Shown here piece by piece: positions 1 through 8,103 of a stretch of 64,000 nt of DNA. Below the pieces are notes generated by a model, which ran no database searches, was not told the origin of the DNA, and saw only the letters and a program-made list of their open reading frames with translations. Positions within the stretch are counted from its first letter, which is position 1; every line of letters starts with the position of its first letter. The position numbers and the translations under genes are program-made. This DNA comes from Herminiimonas sp. (GTDB lineage: Bacteria > Pseudomonadota > Gammaproteobacteria > Burkholderiales > Burkholderiaceae). The stretch is taken from assembly GCF_030655415.1 (NCBI RefSeq), contig NZ_JAURVN010000016.1:1-64000 (forward strand). The letters run 5' to 3'.

Positions 1-922
1 TGATCGCGATGCTTTGGCCTGCCTCTGTCGAGTTGATCACGTCATCTGCTGTGATGCTCGCGTCCAACGTAATCGTCGGTACTGGCGGCGCCGTGTCGAT
101 CGCAACACTGTCGCTGCCTGCCGTACCCGCATTGCCTGCTATATCTGTGTAACTACCCGTTATCACAGCTACATTACCGTTGCCGGTATACCCAGGTGTT
201 GCGGTGAAAGTTGCGGTAAAGACCAACGGATCTGCCGTTGCAACCAGGCCAGTGACTACGCCGCCAGTGGCAGCAATATCGCCAATCGTGAAGCCGACCG
301 GGATTTCGCTGAAAGTAAAACTGACTTGGGAAACGTTACTCGCGACATTCAAGCTGCTGCCGATGATGTCGACGATTACACTTGGTGCGGTGGTATCAGG
401 CGTGCCGCCGCTAGCAGTATTGCTAGCCGCAAGCCCCGACCCGCTTTGTTCAGGAAACTCCGGCAAAACGCCGCGATCTGCGACGCCGAAATCGAATGTC
501 AGCGGCGTTACGCTTTCGAACAAGCGCGACAGTTGGACAAAGGTATGTCCTCCGCCAGCCGAGCCGCCGCTTAAACCGGCTTCGGTTTCGTCGAGCAAGT
601 CATCCAGGCTACCGCCAAGCGCAATCGCGTCGTTGATGCTGGTGTTTTCACTGACACGCGCCAGTAAAGCTGCGTTGTGTGCTTCGGCATCGACATCAAA
701 TATGGTGGTGTCCAAGGTGACGACCTCGGCTTGCCGGATGTTATAGACAGCGCCGTTGTTGGATTCCAGCTCGACGCTGGCGTTGGCGCCCGTGATGATG
801 ACGTCGCCTTCATGGACTTGATCGCCCAGCTTGAGCAGGGTTCGCGTGCCGTCTTCTCCGCGGATGAATACTTCGCCTTGAAGTGCTACGACTTTACCGA
901 TAACGCGTGCTGAGTCAGCCAT
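1..922 (-). CDS. LapA-like giant biofilm adhesin, N-terminal part (runs off window)
   Basis: This is the open 5' end of a large surface adhesin secreted by a type I system; the gene enters the window from its left edge. It starts at ATG 920-922 (MADSARVIGKVVALQGEVF). Residues 1 to about 120 resemble the retention module of LapA-family adhesins, which plugs the outer-membrane pore until the periplasmic protease LapG cuts it. A short linker follows, then Ig-like bacterial repeats beginning about residue 170 (DTTAPSVIVDI, SFTFSEIPVGF, AIDTAPPVPTITLD). The expected LapG site, normally a di-alanine TAAG type, reads T-E-A-G at residues 113-116. The secretion genes lapC and lapB lie upstream on the same strand. 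Family identity is fairly sure; the full length and C-terminal RTX signal cannot be seen. Confidence 0.85.
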   Translation of the reverse strand, partial: MADSARVIGKVVALQGEVFIRGEDGTRTLLKLGDQVHEGDVIITGANASVELESNNGAVYNIRQAEVVTLDTTIFDVDAEAHNAALLARVSENTSINDAIALGGSLDDLLDETEAGLSGGSAGGGHTFVQLSRLFESVTPLTFDFGVADRGVLPEFPEQSGSGLAASNTASGGTPDTTAPSVIVDIIGSSLNVASNVSQVSFTFSEIPVGFTIGDIAATGGVVTGLVATADPLVFTATFTATPGYTGNGNVAVITGSYTDIAGNAGTAGSDSVAIDTAPPVPTITLDASITADDVINSTEAGQSIAI

Positions 923-986
923 GATGAACATCCAACATATAGATTGAGATGTTATTGACTGTAGAGGGGATGCTTCACTAGGTAAA

Positions 987-1002
987 TAGTACCTAGGTAC
1001 TA
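987..1002. promoter_or_regulatory. 16-bp perfect palindrome upstream of the adhesin gene
   Basis: TAGTACCTAGGTACTA is a perfect palindrome 65 bp before the adhesin start codon. A partial copy of its core (CTAGGTA) begins at 978, giving a tandem arrangement. The site lies between the adhesin gene and the LuxR-type regulator gene on the same strand. A dyad of this kind in the adhesin promoter is a natural operator for that regulator, but this is inference from position. Confidence 0.5.
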
Positions 1003-1039
1003 GAGAGCAACAATTGTGACGCGGAAATGTTAAAGACTG

Positions 1040-1666
1040 TTAAACAGCGCTCTGATTGCGTATCAATAATGCAAGCTGTAGGCGATCACGCACGCCCAGC
1101 TTTTCGAAAATCGCGCCTACGTGGGATTTGACCGTACGTTCGGCAATGCCGAGTTTGGCCGCGATCTCTTTGTTGCTGGCACCACTGACGACGATTTGCG
1201 CAACTTCCAACTCGCGATGGGTGAGCAAAGCGGCGAGGTCTTTTGCCGGCGTTGTCGGCGCAGGTGAAACTGCTTGCGCGCTCATCCCGACCATACGCTG
1301 CATCAAGGATGCGCCTATCCACAAACCGCCTTGCAAAACCACGCTAGCAATCTGCTGCAAAACCGCCGCCGAAGCATGGCTATTGCAATATCCGCGCGCG
1401 CCCAGCGCAAACACCGCCAGCGCTTCATCGTCATTCGGCAAATCGCTCATGACCACATACGGATGTTGCCCAACCTGCTCGCGCGCTGCCAGTAACTGTT
1501 CGCGAAAAGGTCGCTCTGCGCCCAAACGTAACCAGACGATATCCGGCGCTGGCAATACCATCACAGGATCAGCAAACCGCAATGCCTTGAGGTCTGCAAA
1601 AGCCTGCTGCCAGTGAGGTAAAACCTTGCCGGTATCCGACAAAAAAAGATGATGAGAAACTATCAA
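1040..1666 (-). CDS. LuxR/NarL-type regulator with degenerate receiver domain
   Basis: A 208-residue protein with a C-terminal LuxR-type helix-turn-helix at about residues 143-205 (LTHRELEVAQIVVSGASNKEIA and TVKSHVGAIFEKLGV). The N-terminal 120 residues have the outline of a response-regulator receiver. The usual phospho-acceptor strand (hydrophobic-D-hydrophobic) reads DIVWLRL, with Arg where Asp is expected, and the acidic pair near the N-terminus is absent (MIVSHHLFLS). It is probably a phosphorylation-independent regulator. The start is TTG at 1664-1666, 14 bp after lapC, with GAG about 8 bp upstream. It sits at the end of the lapB-lapC unit and just before the adhesin gene, so it probably controls adhesin expression. 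Confidence 0.8.
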   Translation of the reverse strand: MIVSHHLFLSDTGKVLPHWQQAFADLKALRFADPVMVLPAPDIVWLRLGAERPFREQLLAAREQVGQHPYVVMSDLPNDDEALAVFALGARGYCNSHASAAVLQQIASVVLQGGLWIGASLMQRMVGMSAQAVSPAPTTPAKDLAALLTHRELEVAQIVVSGASNKEIAAKLGIAERTVKSHVGAIFEKLGVRDRLQLALLIRNQSAV

Positions 1667-1680
1667 ATAAATCTCATTGT

Positions 1681-3120
1681 TTAGCGCTCGGTCATGGCGG
1701 CTTGTTTGGCACGCAGAACCGGTTTCATGAGGTAAGACAAGATGCTTTTCTTGCCCGTGATAATGTCAACTTCGGCCACCATGCCGGGAATGATCGGTAA
1801 ATTATTGCCCAACGTTGATTTGTTTGTGATCACCCTCACCATGTAATACGTATTGCCTTTATCGTCCGTGATCGAATCTGCGCCTATATGTTCCAACGTT
1901 GCTTCCATACCGCCATAAATAGAGAAATCGTAAGCCGTAAATTTGACCACAGCCTCCTGCCCCGGCTTCAGGAACGCAATGTCTTTAGGCATTACACGCG
2001 CTTCCAGCACCAGCTTGTCTTCGAACGGGACGACCTCCACCACGTCGCGGCCCGGTTGCACCACGCCGCCGACTGTATTCACCATCAAACGCTTAACCGT
2101 ACCTTTGACCGGTGAACGGATCGCCGATTGCTTTACCTTGTCAGCTAAACCCGTGCTGCTTTGGGTCAAAGAATTTAGCTTAGCCATCGTCTCTGAATAT
2201 TCCTTGCTGGCCACATTACGCGCGGCAAGTTCTACTTCCTGAATTTTGCGTGATGCTTCGGAAATGGCAGATTGTGCACGCGCAATCTGCGAACCAGCAA
2301 CATCGCGCTCGGCACGGAAGCGCGCCACATCACGCTCAAGGCGCAGCAACTCAACTTCTGAAACCGCACCTGATGCCAATAATGGCTTGGTGACCTGCAG
2401 TTCTTTGGCACTGGATTCGTACGCCTGCGCTGCCTGTGCCTGCTTCACTCTGGCCTCTGACAATTCTTGCTGACGCTGAATCATTTGTTGCTGTGCGATC
2501 GAAATCTGCGCCTGCAATTCAGACGTCGCAGCTTCATACAAACGGCGTTCTTCTGCCGCCGTTTGCGGATCTTCCGTCACCACTTCTTCCGACGGAACAT
2601 ATGGCTGACCGGTACCAATTGCTTGCAAGCGTGCCGCCTTGGCTGACAGGGATAAATACTGCGAACGGCTTTCACGCACAGACGATTCAAAACGGGTTGG
2701 GTCGACTTGCAACAGCACTTGCCCAGCTTCTACCAATTGACCTTCGCGGACATTGATTTTTTCAACGATACCGCCATCCAGACTTTGTAAAACCTGTAGT
2801 TGGCGCGATGGAATAACCTTGCCGTCGCCCTTCGTAATTTCATCGACACGGGCCACCGCGGCCCACAATATGAATAGCAAAACCACCACCAGCAAAGCAC
2901 GCATCAAGGCGCGTGCGCGCAAAGGCTCTTGCTGAATAATGAAGTGATCCGCGTCGCGCACGAAATCTTTGTCGTCCTGCTGAGGATCGTCTTTCCAGCG
3001 ACTCAACCAGTTGACCGTCTTGGGCTCTACCCGAACACGTATCCATTCCAGCCACACATGCACACGGCTCGCGCCATTTTTGCCGCGATTGATCAAAGCA
3101 GGCAGCATCTTTTTTATCAT
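1681..3120 (-). CDS. lapC: Type I secretion membrane-fusion protein (HlyD/LapC family)
   Basis: A 479-residue periplasmic adaptor of the HlyD family that links the inner-membrane ABC exporter to an outer-membrane TolC-like pore. One membrane helix lies at about residues 71-90 (ALMRALLVVVLLFILWAAVA). A biotinyl-lipoyl-like segment follows (GGIVEKINVREGQLVEAGQ), then a long helical coiled-coil hairpin (about 150-310), a second lipoyl half (IRSPVKGTVKRL) and a beta-barrel end (GMVAEVDIITG). The start overlaps the lapB stop by 4 bp (ATGA), so the two are translationally coupled. With the LapA-like adhesin next door it very likely serves that single substrate. No TolC/LapE gene is in the window. 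Confidence 0.9.
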   Translation of the reverse strand: MIKKMLPALINRGKNGASRVHVWLEWIRVRVEPKTVNWLSRWKDDPQQDDKDFVRDADHFIIQQEPLRARALMRALLVVVLLFILWAAVARVDEITKGDGKVIPSRQLQVLQSLDGGIVEKINVREGQLVEAGQVLLQVDPTRFESSVRESRSQYLSLSAKAARLQAIGTGQPYVPSEEVVTEDPQTAAEERRLYEAATSELQAQISIAQQQMIQRQQELSEARVKQAQAAQAYESSAKELQVTKPLLASGAVSEVELLRLERDVARFRAERDVAGSQIARAQSAISEASRKIQEVELAARNVASKEYSETMAKLNSLTQSSTGLADKVKQSAIRSPVKGTVKRLMVNTVGGVVQPGRDVVEVVPFEDKLVLEARVMPKDIAFLKPGQEAVVKFTAYDFSIYGGMEATLEHIGADSITDDKGNTYYMVRVITNKSTLGNNLPIIPGMVAEVDIITGKKSILSYLMKPVLRAKQAAMTER

Positions 3121-5327
3121 GATGACCTCGCAATCCGGCCGGACTGCAGCGCTGCAATAATCGTATCGCGCGGACCATCAGCCACGATGCGGCCATCGTC
3201 CATCACGATAATGCGATCTGCCAAATCCATCAGGCTGGAACGATGTGTAACGATGATCATGGTCTTGTGTTGCGTGAACACGCGTATGCGTTCCTTAAGT
3301 TGCGTTTCAGACGTGTAATCCATTGCGCTGGTTGGCTCATCCAGCAACAGCACCGGCGGATCCATCAACACCGCACGCGCAATCGCAATCCCTTGCCGCT
3401 GACCGCCGGACAAGGATTCGCCGCGTTCGCTGATCGGCATATCAAAACCTTCCGGATGGTTGTTGATAAAACTCGTCAAGCCCGCCAATTCTGCCGCAGC
3501 CACAATCGCCAGATCGTCGGCATACGGCGCACGTATCGCGATGTTGTCGCGCAACGAGCCATAAAACAAAATCGAATCCTGCTCTACATAACCCACATTG
3601 CGTCGTAGATCGGCAGGATCAAGCTGACGCAGATCGACGCCATCCAGCAGCACAGCGCCTTCAGTCGGCGCATACAAACCCAATAACAACTTTTGCAAGG
3701 TAGATTTGCCGGAACCGATGCGACCGATGACAACCACACGCTCGCCCGGTGCGATGCGGAAGCTAAGGCCGCGCAAGACTTCTTCTTTGCGACCGGGATA
3801 AGAAAAATGCACGTTACGGAATTCGATCTCGCCGCGAATTTCAGGACGGTGAATAAACGCACCTTGGTCCGAGCGCTCGCTCGGTGTTTCCATGACTTTT
3901 TCCAAAGCAGCCAAGGCCGTTTTTGCGTTTTGAAATTGCAGCAACAGACCGACGACTTGGCCCAGCGGGCCCATCGCACGACCGCTCAACATCGTGGCAG
4001 CAATCAAGCCACCCATCGTCAGCATTTTTTCGTGGATCAAATACACACCCGCAATCACCACCATGATGTTGACGAATTGCTGCAAGGTTGCAACACCGTT
4101 AGTACTAGACGAGGACAACAAACGCAACTCACCGCTAACGCGCGCGAGGAAAGCCGTGGCTTTTTCCCACTTCTCTTGCATCTGGCTTTCGGCACCGTGG
4201 GCCTTGATGGTTTCCAGCGCGGTCAAGCTTTCCACCAGCGTCGCATTGCGCAAAGCGGATGCGCGGAAAGTCGTTTCCGACAGATCATGCATTTTGTGCT
4301 GAACGATATAGCTATAAATAATGACCAGCACGATGCCAATCAATGGCAGAAATACCAGCGGCCACGAGATCCACGCCAATACAAACAAAAACAGTAACGC
4401 AAACGGCAAATCGATCAGCGCCGTCACGGTGGCGGACGCGAAGAAGTCACGCACTGTTTCAAACGAACGCAGATTGGACGCGAACGCACCGACCGAAGCT
4501 GGCTTATGCGACAAACGCATACCGAGCACGCGTTCCATAATCAGCGAAGACAATTTGAGATCGATACGTGCACTCGCAAGATCGACGAAGTGACCGCGCA
4601 TCAGGCGAATCGCATAATCAAGAATCAGCACCAGCGTCAAACCGGCAGCAAAAACCCACAAGGTTTCTTGCGCAAAGTTCGGCACCACGCGGTCATACAC
4701 GTTCATCGTAAACAGCGGCATGCCCAACGCAAACAAGTTGATCAGCAGCGCCGCCGCCAACACATCCTTGAAGATTGATTTCTGATCCATCAGCGCACCC
4801 CAGAACCAGTGGCGCTGTGGCAGCGCTGCAAAAGTCGGGGTACGTTGGTCGAAGCGGAAATGCGGACGAGAAAAAATCGCCACACCAGCATAACGCCCAG
4901 CTAATTCTTCACGCGATAGCGAAACCGCGCCTTGACCAGAATCGGGAAACAACAAACGCGCAGTCTGATTATCCCCATCCCAGTTCAGCAGTAAGCATGC
5001 TTCATTACCAACCAGCAGCAAGACCACCGGCAGCAAAGCAGGATCGATTTTATCCAGAGGACGGCGCACTACCTTGCTGGAAAATCCCGCGCGCGCAGCA
5101 GCGCGTGAAAATAGAGATGGCGTGAGCCCGCCTTGCATCAAAGGCAACCCAGCCGAAAGAGCGGCGTGAGTACTAGGGCGACCGTGTATTCGCGTCAATT
5201 CAACCAAGCAGTCCAGCAATGGATCGTGGTGCAGAACATCTTCCCGCAAGCCATCGATAGAATGGTCGGCCTTGACAGATCCGGCGACGATATTCGCCTT
5301 GTCCTCAGAATTATCCAATTGCCTCAA
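3117..5327 (-). CDS. lapB: Type I secretion ABC exporter with inactive C39-like domain (LapB family)
   Basis: A 736-residue fused permease and ATPase that exports the large adhesin. Residues 30-170 form a C39-peptidase-like domain without a catalytic Cys (LVELTRIHGRPSTHAALSAG), as in exporters of RTX-type proteins that lack a leader peptide. Six membrane helices span about 185-480. The ATPase domain has Walker A GRIGSGKST, signature LSGGQRQ, Walker B VLLLDEPTSAMD and a switch His in VTHRSS. The apparent start is TTG at 5325-5327; a second TTG three codons on is also possible and there is no ATG nearby, so the exact N-terminus is uncertain. The gene overlaps lapC by 4 bp. Confidence 0.9.
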   Translation of the reverse strand: MRQLDNSEDKANIVAGSVKADHSIDGLREDVLHHDPLLDCLVELTRIHGRPSTHAALSAGLPLMQGGLTPSLFSRAAARAGFSSKVVRRPLDKIDPALLPVVLLLVGNEACLLLNWDGDNQTARLLFPDSGQGAVSLSREELAGRYAGVAIFSRPHFRFDQRTPTFAALPQRHWFWGALMDQKSIFKDVLAAALLINLFALGMPLFTMNVYDRVVPNFAQETLWVFAAGLTLVLILDYAIRLMRGHFVDLASARIDLKLSSLIMERVLGMRLSHKPASVGAFASNLRSFETVRDFFASATVTALIDLPFALLFLFVLAWISWPLVFLPLIGIVLVIIYSYIVQHKMHDLSETTFRASALRNATLVESLTALETIKAHGAESQMQEKWEKATAFLARVSGELRLLSSSSTNGVATLQQFVNIMVVIAGVYLIHEKMLTMGGLIAATMLSGRAMGPLGQVVGLLLQFQNAKTALAALEKVMETPSERSDQGAFIHRPEIRGEIEFRNVHFSYPGRKEEVLRGLSFRIAPGERVVVIGRIGSGKSTLQKLLLGLYAPTEGAVLLDGVDLRQLDPADLRRNVGYVEQDSILFYGSLRDNIAIRAPYADDLAIVAAAELAGLTSFINNHPEGFDMPISERGESLSGGQRQGIAIARAVLMDPPVLLLDEPTSAMDYTSETQLKERIRVFTQHKTMIIVTHRSSLMDLADRIIVMDDGRIVADGPRDTIIAALQSGRIARSS

Positions 5328-5664
5328 TGCCCTTCATTTTTTTGCTGCCGCCCATGCTGTTTATCCAATAAACATCCATATACGCTATGTATCAATAAAC
5401 TTTTCTCAACACTATTTTGAGTATTATCAATTAACGGCAACAACAAAAAATTTGAAAAAAACTAAAAGAAAATTTTTAATTGCTATACGCCAATCTATAT
5501 ACCATGTAAGAGTATAAGCACGGCAACCGCAGACGCAACTTAACAAAATTTTGCACATTAAAGAGCTATTGAGTTGTCTATTTGTTTCTTCTCAGTGAAA
5601 CATTTCCTTGTGGCATTATTTAATTCTTGGTCGTCATGGTTCCGCTAATTTAGGACTCTCATAG
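5328..5664. other. AT-rich divergent intergenic region lapB/glpD
   Basis: These 337 bp are markedly AT-rich (A/T tracts at 5390-5500) and separate divergent lapB and glpD, so they must hold both promoters. No hairpin or named operator stands out. A low-GC stretch of this kind is a typical target for H-NS-like silencing, but that is inference. Confidence 0.5.
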
Positions 5665-7248
5665 ATGCGTCAACTAAACGATTGCGACATCCTCATTGTC
5701 GGTGGCGGCATCAATGGTGCGGGCATCGCGCGTGATGCGGCAGGTCGCGGCTTGTCTGTCGTTTTATGCGAAAAGGATGATCTCGCATCGCATACTTCTT
5801 CCGCTTCCACCAAGTTAATCCACGGTGGCCTGCGCTACCTTGAGCAATATGAATTCAGCCTGGTACGTAAAGCGCTGATAGAACGCGAAGTGCTGATGCG
5901 CTCCGCGCCACACATCATCCATCCCCTGCGTTTTGTCATGCCGCACGATCAAGGCCAACGACCGGCGTGGATGATACGTGCAGGCATGTTCTTGTACGAC
6001 CATCTCGCCAAACGCGAACTGCTGCCCGGCTCGGAAGGTATTGATCTGCGCGTACATGCCGCTGGCGCACCGCTGAAAACCAATTTCATCAAAGGCTTCG
6101 CCTACTCGGACGGCTGGGTCGATGATGCACGTCTGGTCGTGTTGAACGCGATTGCTGCCGCAGAAAAAGGCGCAAGCATTTTGACGCGCACCACATGCGT
6201 CGCGGTCCAACGCGAAGCCGCCTATTGGAACGCCACTTTGCGAACAAGTCCAGTCGCCGACGACACTAGCAACACAGAGCAAACCACCGCCGTACGCGCA
6301 AAAATACTGATCAACGCCGCCGGCCCATGGGCCGCCAGCTTTTTACACGATACGGTGCACGGCCGCGCCGGCAAAAAGCTGCGCCTGATCAAAGGCAGCC
6401 ACATCGTCGTCAAGAAATTATTCGATCATCCCTACGCCTACATCTTCCAGCATCCAGACGGCCGCATCGTCTTCGCGATTCCGTACGAACACGAGTACAC
6501 GCTGATCGGCACCACCGACATCGACTATCACGGCGACACCGACAATGTCGCAATAGCCGCGGACGAAATCGATTACCTGTGTGCACTCAGCAATCGCTAT
6601 TTCGTCAAACCGATCGCACCGGCTGATGTTATTTGGTCGTACTCCGGCGTGCGTCCGCTGGTGGAAGATGAAAAAGACGACGACAACGAAAGCGCATCCG
6701 AAGTCACGCGCGATTACAAACTCGCCTTCGACACCGACGCCGCACCTTTGCTCACGATATTTGGCGGCAAGATCACCACCTTCCGCAAATTGGCAGAAGA
6801 AGCCGTCGATCTCATCGCACCAACATTCGCCAATCAACACGGAGCATGGACCGCCGACGCCTGTCTGCCGGGCGGTGATTTGTTTGGCGCTGCGCCCAAC
6901 AATCGTGCCGTCCTCGCGTTTGACGAATACGTCGACCAGTTGCAACGACAATACGCATGGTTGCCACTCACCTTGATCGCCCGCTACGCACGCGCGTATG
7001 GAACTCGCAGCAAATTATTGCTGGCCAATCGCAACACTCTCGCCGACATGGGCGAACAAATCGCGCCGGGATTCTTTACTGCGGAAGTGGATTATTTGAT
7101 GCGGCACGAATGGGCACGCTGTGCCGACGATATTTTGTGGCGTCGCTCAAAACTTGGCTTGCATCAGAGCGATGACGAAAAAGCCAAACTGGCCAATTAT
7201 ATTTCTGCAGACTTGGGCAAGCGTCGAAGAGATTTTGTTCGAATCTAG
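5665..7248 (+). CDS. glpD: Aerobic glycerol-3-phosphate dehydrogenase
   Basis: A 527-residue FAD enzyme of the inner-membrane surface. It oxidises sn-glycerol 3-phosphate to dihydroxyacetone phosphate and passes electrons to ubiquinone. The FAD-binding dinucleotide fold is at the N-terminus (DILIVGGGINGAGIARDAAG), followed by the family motif STKLIHGGLRYLE and the later segment IGTTDIDYHGD. The C-terminal all-helical domain (about 400-520) is present, and the length matches the family. The start is ATG with a weak AGGA 11 bp upstream. No glpF or glpK lies beside it. A hairpin at 7265-7297 closes the gene. Confidence 0.95.
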   Translation: MRQLNDCDILIVGGGINGAGIARDAAGRGLSVVLCEKDDLASHTSSASTKLIHGGLRYLEQYEFSLVRKALIEREVLMRSAPHIIHPLRFVMPHDQGQRPAWMIRAGMFLYDHLAKRELLPGSEGIDLRVHAAGAPLKTNFIKGFAYSDGWVDDARLVVLNAIAAAEKGASILTRTTCVAVQREAAYWNATLRTSPVADDTSNTEQTTAVRAKILINAAGPWAASFLHDTVHGRAGKKLRLIKGSHIVVKKLFDHPYAYIFQHPDGRIVFAIPYEHEYTLIGTTDIDYHGDTDNVAIAADEIDYLCALSNRYFVKPIAPADVIWSYSGVRPLVEDEKDDDNESASEVTRDYKLAFDTDAAPLLTIFGGKITTFRKLAEEAVDLIAPTFANQHGAWTADACLPGGDLFGAAPNNRAVLAFDEYVDQLQRQYAWLPLTLIARYARAYGTRSKLLLANRNTLADMGEQIAPGFFTAEVDYLMRHEWARCADDILWRRSKLGLHQSDDEKAKLANYISADLGKRRRDFVRI

Positions 7249-7264
7249 TATGGGGAGATACAAA

Positions 7265-7297
7265 ACAGCGCGAAAAAGAAGCTCTAATTCGCGCTGT
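7265..7297. terminator. Hairpin between convergent glpD and hsp20
   Basis: A 10-bp stem (ACAGCGCGAA pairing with TTCGCGCTGT) with a 13-base loop lies between the converging ends of glpD and the Hsp20 gene. There is no clear T-tract on either side, so it may act weakly in both directions. Confidence 0.5.
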
Positions 7298-7308
7298 CTG
7301 GTTAATAA

Positions 7309-7767
7309 TTAAGCAGCCTTCTGCTCCAGCGCCTGCACATTATCATTCACGGCATCAATCACAATCTTCCGTGGCTTCAACGCTTCCGGAATTTCTCTCT
7401 GCAGTTCGATATTCAACAAACCGTTATCCAGCTTGGCACCCACCACACGTACATGATCGGCTAACTGAAAGCTGTGTTCAAAGTTGCGCGAGGCGATGCC
7501 GCGGTGCAGGAAGTTACGTTGTCCTTCTTCACGTAATTTGCGGCCTGTGATTTTTAGCGTGTCGCGTTCGGTTTCTATCTCGATCTCTGAGCGGTCAAAA
7601 CCGGCGACGGCCATCGTGATGCGGTATTGGTCTTCACTCACCAGTTCAATGTTGTATGGCGGATAGCTTGGTTGCGATTCGGCGCGTTGTGCGTCGTCGA
7701 ATAGATGGGCCAGGCGATCGAAGCCGATAGCGGAACGGTAGAGGGGGGAAAAGTCGTAAGTACGCAT
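7309..7767 (-). CDS. Small heat-shock protein (Hsp20/IbpA family)
   Basis: A 152-residue cytoplasmic holdase chaperone that binds unfolding proteins. The alpha-crystallin domain spans about residues 35-125 (YNIELVSEDQYRITMAVAGF, LDNGLLNIELQREIPE), followed by a C-terminal I-x-I-type anchor (KPRKIVID). The N-terminus (MRTYDFSPLYRSAIGFDRL) is typical of IbpA. The coding sequence starts at ATG 7765-7767 with AAGGA nearby. Upstream are a strong promoter-like pair, a long palindrome and a leader hairpin, described separately. It is a single gene facing glpD. Confidence 0.93.
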   Translation of the reverse strand: MRTYDFSPLYRSAIGFDRLAHLFDDAQRAESQPSYPPYNIELVSEDQYRITMAVAGFDRSEIEIETERDTLKITGRKLREEGQRNFLHRGIASRNFEHSFQLADHVRVVGAKLDNGLLNIELQREIPEALKPRKIVIDAVNDNVQALEQKAA

Positions 7768-7800
7768 GATAAATATCCTTTTAAAAAGTAAGCGATAAGG

Positions 7801-7832
7801 TTGATGCGGACCTCAAGATCGAGCATCCGCAG
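7801..7832 (-). promoter_or_regulatory. Leader hairpin of the Hsp20 mRNA, possible thermosensor
   Basis: In the minus-strand leader a 6-bp stem (TGCGGA with TCCGCA) encloses a smaller CTC/GAG stem. Further down, CCTT just after it can pair with the AAGG of the ribosome-binding site next to the start. Small heat-shock genes of proteobacteria often carry RNA thermometers that mask the ribosome-binding site. The sequence allows this but does not match the ROSE consensus closely. Confidence 0.35.
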
Positions 7833-7836
7833 GACA

Positions 7837-7877
7837 AATATAGTCATCTCAAAATGCTTTTTCAAGATCTTGAAAAA
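7837..7877 (-). promoter_or_regulatory. Promoter of the Hsp20 gene with overlapping 20-bp palindrome
   Basis: On the minus strand a -35 element TTGAAA (7865-7860) and a -10 element TATATT (7842-7837) are 17 bp apart, near the sigma-70 ideal. The -35 also reads CTTGAAA as in sigma-32 promoters, but a CCCCAT-type -10 is missing. The -35 is embedded in a perfect 20-bp palindrome, TTTTTCAAGATCTTGAAAAA (7858-7877), which looks like a repressor site. Confidence 0.55.
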
Positions 7878-8037
7878 TCAACTGACCGCCCATATAGCGA
7901 ACAGATTTTTCTTTTATTTTTTATTCCCTTGACCATATCCAACTAGGAAAACTGCCTGTGATTCAGCACAATCCCACGCCATCTTTAAACTTCTTTACAC
8001 GAAAATCCTTGCAATCGATTAATGAATCGACGAGAAT

Positions 8038-8056
8038 CTAAATGAGAATTATTGTT
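8038..8056 (+). promoter_or_regulatory. Fur-box-like site before the PepSY/DUF2271 cluster
   Basis: The 19-mer starting at 8038 (CTAAATGAGAATTATTGTT) matches 12 of 19 positions of the classical Fur box, including the AATGA and AAT-ATT core. It is 48 bp before the first gene of a set typical of iron-regulated operons. Iron repression is a reasonable inference. Confidence 0.55.
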
Positions 8057-8103
8057 ATTTGTAGAATTTCCGCCTCGCCCAACAACATGAGAACAAACCC
8101 GTA

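Noticed and set aside
14..746. Plus-strand frames of 186 and 188 residues at the left edge
   Set aside because: They are antisense to the adhesin N-terminus, whose protein sequence has clear family motifs and repeats.
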